From contig JAQVET010000040.1 in NCBI GenBank assembly GCA_028697615.1, positions 1 to 6,504 on the forward strand: DNA of 6,504 nucleotides, written 5' to 3'. Position 1 is the first letter of the stretch. Every line of letters begins with the position of its first letter. Position numbers and translations under genes: made by a program. The notes beneath the pieces were generated by a model, which did not search any database, was not told the origin of the DNA, and saw only the letters and a program-made list of their open reading frames with translations. The DNA comes from Minisyncoccota bacterium (lineage in GTDB: Bacteria; Patescibacteriota; Minisyncoccia; Minisyncoccales; GCA-002788555). Below are positions 5,054-6,504 of the stretch, piece by piece.

Positions 5054-6499
5054 TTAAGAATCCGTCTTTTTAGTTTTTTTAAAAGAAATAACTGGCATTT
5101 TCAAAGCTTCATCTAAAGAAATAGGTTTTGATTCTAAATCATCTTTAATAACTATTTGTGTTTTTTTAATTTTCTGATCTTTTTTTTCTTTTTCGAGCAT
5201 TTTTTTTGCTTCAATTCCCTCACTCCAGCGAGCAATTTTTTCCTCTACAATTTTTCTTTTAGAAGCATATCTTTCCCGAGATACTTTAATAATTGCTTCT
5301 CTATAGTTTTTCTCAGGTATGGGAATGGGAGGCAATGTTATTGCTGAAAAAGGTCTTGAAGTAACACCATCTATCATTAATTTTAAATAAATATGATATT
5401 TCGGTAAATTAACAAGATTTTCAATATTAAACTCTGGTCCAAATTCTTTTTCTAAAAATTCAGCATCTGCAGCTCCTATTCTAAAACAAACAATTGTTCC
5501 TACGTTTCCAAAAACAGCATCTCTAACAACTTCCTCCATTTGTGTTATATACTGGTGAGCGAGAATAAGACCCAGGCGATATTTTCTTGCCTCTGATAAA
5601 ATATTAGCGAATGCTTCTGTAGCAAAATTTTGAAACTCATCAACGTATAAGAAAAAATCTCTTCTTTGATCTTCTGGAATATCAATTCTTGACATAGCAG
5701 CGAGTTGCAACTTTGTAATTATAAGCCCACCCAAAAGTCGAGAAGGATCTTCACCAATTCTTCCTTTAGAAAGATCAACAATTAAAATTTTACCTTCATC
5801 CATTACTTTTCTCATATCAATTGATGATTTTGTTTGGCCAATAATGTTTCTAATAATGGGTGTGGAAATAAACTGACCAATTTTATTTTGAATTGGCGCT
5901 ATTGCTTCTTCACGAAAACGATCAGGATATTTGGCAAATTCATTATTCCAAAACATTTTCATTGTTGGATCAGTTACTCTTTTTAAAATTTTATCCCTAT
6001 ATTCTTTATCAGAAAGCATACGATTAATTGAAAGAAGAGTTGTACCAGGAATTTCAAGAAGAGATAAAATTGTATTATTTAAAATATATTCCATTCGTGC
6101 AGACCAAACATCTGGCCAAATTTTCTTAAAAACACCCATTAAACCAGCACTAACAAGATGTCTATGGGCAAAATCAACCTTTTCCATAACATTAAAAGCA
6201 ATAGGATAATTAATATCTGCTGGATTAAAAAAAATAACATCATTAATTCTGTTTTTAGGAACATAATACAAAATCTCTTCTGCAAACTCACCATGAGGAT
6301 CTATAATTCCTACTCCTTGTCCATTACGGATATCTTGAATGACCATATTTTTTAAAAGAGCAGTTTTCCCCATTCCTGTTTTACCAATAACATAAGTATG
6401 TCTTCGCCGATCATCAAGTTTAATACCGAAAATCTTCTCTCTATTATGATAGACTGTCTTAGCAAGAAATACCGCATCATTATTATTTTGTTGGGGCAT
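5054..6499 (-). CDS. VirD4/TraG-like ATPase (type IV secretion/conjugation coupling-protein family), soluble form
   Basis: This 481-residue P-loop ATPase belongs to the FtsK/HerA-type DNA-pumping class. Walker A is GKTGMGKT (39-46), followed by IIDPHGEFAEEIL (65-77), typical of TraG/TrwB-like proteins. ARMEYIL (134-140) matches the family's PR-EYIL segment. Walker B is FFLYVDEFQNF (282-292, D287 and E288), followed by a sensor-like LAHQY (313-317). The C-terminal 80 residues are highly charged and probably helical (400-445), then a polar tail. No membrane helices are present, unlike classical VirD4, so a separate membrane protein would be needed to reach the envelope. Such proteins hexamerise and drive DNA or protein through a channel. 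The ATG at 6499 gives a plausible N-terminus about 38 residues ahead of Walker A. Only five bases precede it in the window and no stop is seen, so an upstream start cannot be excluded. It heads the three-gene cluster. Confidence 0.88.
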   Translation of the reverse strand: MPQQNNNDAVFLAKTVYHNREKIFGIKLDDRRRHTYVIGKTGMGKTALLKNMVIQDIRNGQGVGIIDPHGEFAEEILYYVPKNRINDVIFFNPADINYPIAFNVMEKVDFAHRHLVSAGLMGVFKKIWPDVWSARMEYILNNTILSLLEIPGTTLLSINRMLSDKEYRDKILKRVTDPTMKMFWNNEFAKYPDRFREEAIAPIQNKIGQFISTPIIRNIIGQTKSSIDMRKVMDEGKILIVDLSKGRIGEDPSRLLGGLIITKLQLAAMSRIDIPEDQRRDFFLYVDEFQNFATEAFANILSEARKYRLGLILAHQYITQMEEVVRDAVFGNVGTIVCFRIGAADAEFLEKEFGPEFNIENLVNLPKYHIYLKLMIDGVTSRPFSAITLPPIPIPEKNYREAIIKVSRERYASKRKIVEEKIARWSEGIEAKKMLEKEKKDQKIKKTQIVIKDDLESKPISLDEALKMPVISFKKTKKTDS

Positions 6500-6504
6500 A
6501 ATAA

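Noticed and set aside
5156..6355. Plus-strand open frames opposite the ATPase (5156-5347, 5931-6209, 6158-6355)
   Set aside because: They are antisense shadows of a well-supported ATPase; the first is Phe-rich low complexity from the A-rich tail of the ATPase, and none resembles a known protein.
1..6504. CRISPR array, insertion sequence, rRNA or integrase attachment site at the tRNA
   Set aside because: No regularly spaced repeats, transposase motifs or terminal inverted repeats are present, and no duplicated tRNA 3' segment appears elsewhere in the window.

Overview
The window is very AT-rich bacterial DNA. The one GC-rich island is a tRNA gene. It carries seven complete protein genes, one partial protein gene and one tRNA. 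I infer a member of the Patescibacteria (Candidate Phyla Radiation). The reasons are the low GC, the tight packing of short genes, and two proteins of types I associate with that group: a membrane-free VirD4/TraG-like ATPase, and a small two-helix membrane protein with a PH-like tail. This is recognition from memory, not a search result. The ORFs read with the standard code; TAA is the stop in six of the seven complete genes and TAG in one. None of the seven complete or partial genes whose upstream region is visible has a Shine-Dalgarno sequence.

Right part (4209-6499, all minus strand). The gene order in transcription is a 481-residue VirD4/TraG-like ATPase, then a 91-residue protein that looks like only the C-terminal half of the YkuK/DUF458 RNase H-like family, then a 168-residue two-helix membrane protein. 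Spacing of 47 and 15 bases suggests one transcript. About 156 bases without a protein gene follow, holding a 15-base direct repeat and a weak promoter candidate. Then come a tRNA-Arg with the uncommon anticodon GCG and, 21 bases further on, a YraN-family nuclease-like gene (3593-3958).

Middle (2694-3592). A PHP-family metal-dependent phosphoesterase (2821-3474) is the only plus-strand gene. A perfect extended -10 element ends seven bases before its ATG, so its mRNA is probably leaderless. It converges with yraN across an AT-rich gap that contains one imperfect stem-loop. It diverges from lysS across 127 bases that also hold a good minus-strand promoter (TTGATT, 16 bases, TATAAT).

Left part (1-2693, minus strand). 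A tight operon reads lysS (class II lysyl-tRNA synthetase), then an inositol-monophosphatase-family sugar phosphatase, then the start of what looks like a divergent phosphohexomutase running off the window edge. Gaps are only 7 and 5 bases. The operon joins a translation enzyme to two sugar-phosphate enzymes.

The points most worth following up are the truncated YkuK-like gene beside the VirD4-like ATPase, the leaderless PHP gene, the G34 arginine tRNA, and the complete absence of Shine-Dalgarno sites. I see no CRISPR array, insertion sequence or rRNA.
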